Source: Miltoncostaea sp036826475 (GTDB lineage: Bacteria > Actinomycetota > Thermoleophilia > Miltoncostaeales > Miltoncostaeaceae). From it: a stretch of 64,000 bases of DNA. The DNA lies in contig DAISWG010000004.1 of NCBI GenBank assembly GCA_036826475.1, forward strand, positions 1 through 64,000. The letters run 5' to 3'. The notes below the pieces were generated by a model. The model saw nothing but the letters and a program-made list of their open reading frames with translations, was not told the origin of the DNA and did not search any database. Made by a program: the position numbers and the translations under genes. Shown here one piece after another: positions 63,671-64,000 of the stretch (its first letter is position 1; each line of letters begins with the position of its first letter).

Positions 63671-64000
63671 GTGACCGACGAGCGTCAGACCCGCCGGGCG
63701 GCCCAGCGGCGCCGCACCCGGCGCCAGCAGCGCACGCTCCTCGCCCTGGTCGCGGTGATGATCGTGGCGGTCGCCCTCGCGGTCGCGTTCCGCGACGGCG
63801 GGGACGGCGGCGGCACGGCCACCGCGCAGACGGCCGCCCCGGGCGACTCCGGCGACGTGCAGCAGGCCGACGCCGCGGCCCCGCCCGCGCCCCCGGCCGA
63901 CGACGCGCAGCCCATCGACGTGGCGTACGCGGGCGACACGGTCATGGGGAGCCTGCCGTACGGCCTGCCCGCCGACGGCGGCGCCTCGTTCTTCTCCCAG
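63671..64000 (+). CDS. CapA-like protein, N-terminal part (runs off the right edge)
   Basis: 110 residues are visible from the GTG at 63671. A strongly basic N terminus (RQTRRAAQRRRTRRQQR), one membrane anchor (LLALVAVMIVAVALAVAF), a low-complexity Ala/Pro/Gly/Asp linker, then the start of a domain with VAYAGDTVMGSLPYGLP. The AGDTVMG motif is the metal-binding opening of CapA/metallophosphatase-like proteins found in capsule (poly-gamma-glutamate) and cell-wall genes. The rest lies outside the window, so the enzyme type is tentative. Confidence 0.62.
   Translation, partial: MTDERQTRRAAQRRRTRRQQRTLLALVAVMIVAVALAVAFRDGGDGGGTATAQTAAPGDSGDVQQADAAAPPAPPADDAQPIDVAYAGDTVMGSLPYGLPADGGASFFSQ

Overview
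The window reads as two pieces of DNA joined near position 2760. From about 2760 to 64000 it is very GC-rich, gene-dense and actinobacterial in style. Evidence for this includes an F420-type LLM oxidoreductase, an all-in-one 2-oxoglutarate dehydrogenase of the Kgd type, a SARP/BTAD regulator, serine/threonine-kinase signalling, many GTG starts with GTGA or ATGA gene overlaps, and short or absent 5' leaders behind TANNNT boxes. The mix (a DUF6687-like protein, poly-HAMP kinase, GH65 plus beta-phosphoglucomutase, BMP-type binding proteins) suggests a deep-branching actinobacterium such as Thermoleophilia; that placement is an inference. Positions 1-2760 are visibly less GC-rich and carry an alphaproteobacterial-style mobile cassette (serine recombinase, DUF2924, DUF3489, HNH nuclease). 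The join fuses two truncated genes in frame, which points to a chimeric contig more than to a natural insertion. A 10-N gap at 54079-54088 and a gene with two single-base indels (47051-48106) also mark this as draft sequence.

Layout. 1-2760: foreign cassette, all on the minus strand. 2760-13951 (minus): three very large signalling proteins: a REC-PAS-GAF-SpoIIE-HATPase protein, a soluble hybrid histidine kinase with eight 92-residue HAMP repeats, and a membrane sensor with a SpoIIE phosphatase. 14047-19839 (plus): a multi-pass membrane protein and a 1570-residue kinase / TIR-like / STAND ATPase / double beta-propeller protein. 19906-23474: CsbD-like stress protein, secreted nucleoside hydrolase, tRNA-Leu, Ppx/GppA phosphatase and small proteins. 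23512-29611 (plus): a compact run of DUF6687-like, PhzF, a small protein, two ArsA/Get3-type ATPases, a ThiO-like oxidase and a methyltransferase, mostly overlapping by 1-4 bases. 29623-32251: HxlR regulator between two related palindromic elements, an orphan PilT ATPase and a TPR protein. 32577-33662: the primary sigma factor. 33770-36778: three tandem BMP-family binding proteins. 36759-38576: SARP regulator with a beta-propeller. 38690-41299: small secreted and membrane proteins, MOSC protein, initiator tRNA, cupin.

41408-46837: methyltransferase, GH65 phosphorylase/hydrolase with beta-phosphoglucomutase (disaccharide to glucose-6-phosphate), topoisomerase IB, STAS protein and a tiny charged protein. 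47051-51059: broken F420 oxidoreductase, SRPBCC protein, ferredoxin-reductase-like flavoprotein, DJ-1/PfpI protein. 51038-55557 (minus): a translationally coupled operon of HAD phosphatase, NodB-like deacetylase fused to an acyl-CoA dehydrogenase-like domain, NodS-like methyltransferase, and a two-headed glycosyltransferase whose second half resembles glucosyl-3-phosphoglycerate synthase. This is the best candidate here for an undescribed glycan or glycolipid pathway. 55587-56779: VOC dioxygenase-like protein and a small protein. 56944-63465: 2-oxoglutarate dehydrogenase with its own lipoyl domains, then E3 and a lipoate-ligase-like gene. 63671-64000: start of a CapA-like protein cut by the window edge.

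The STAS protein (46267) and the SpoIIE/HATPase proteins (2046-13951) are the kinds of parts used in partner-switching control of sigma factors. No tRNA other than Leu(UAA) and initiator Met, no rRNA and no CRISPR array were seen.
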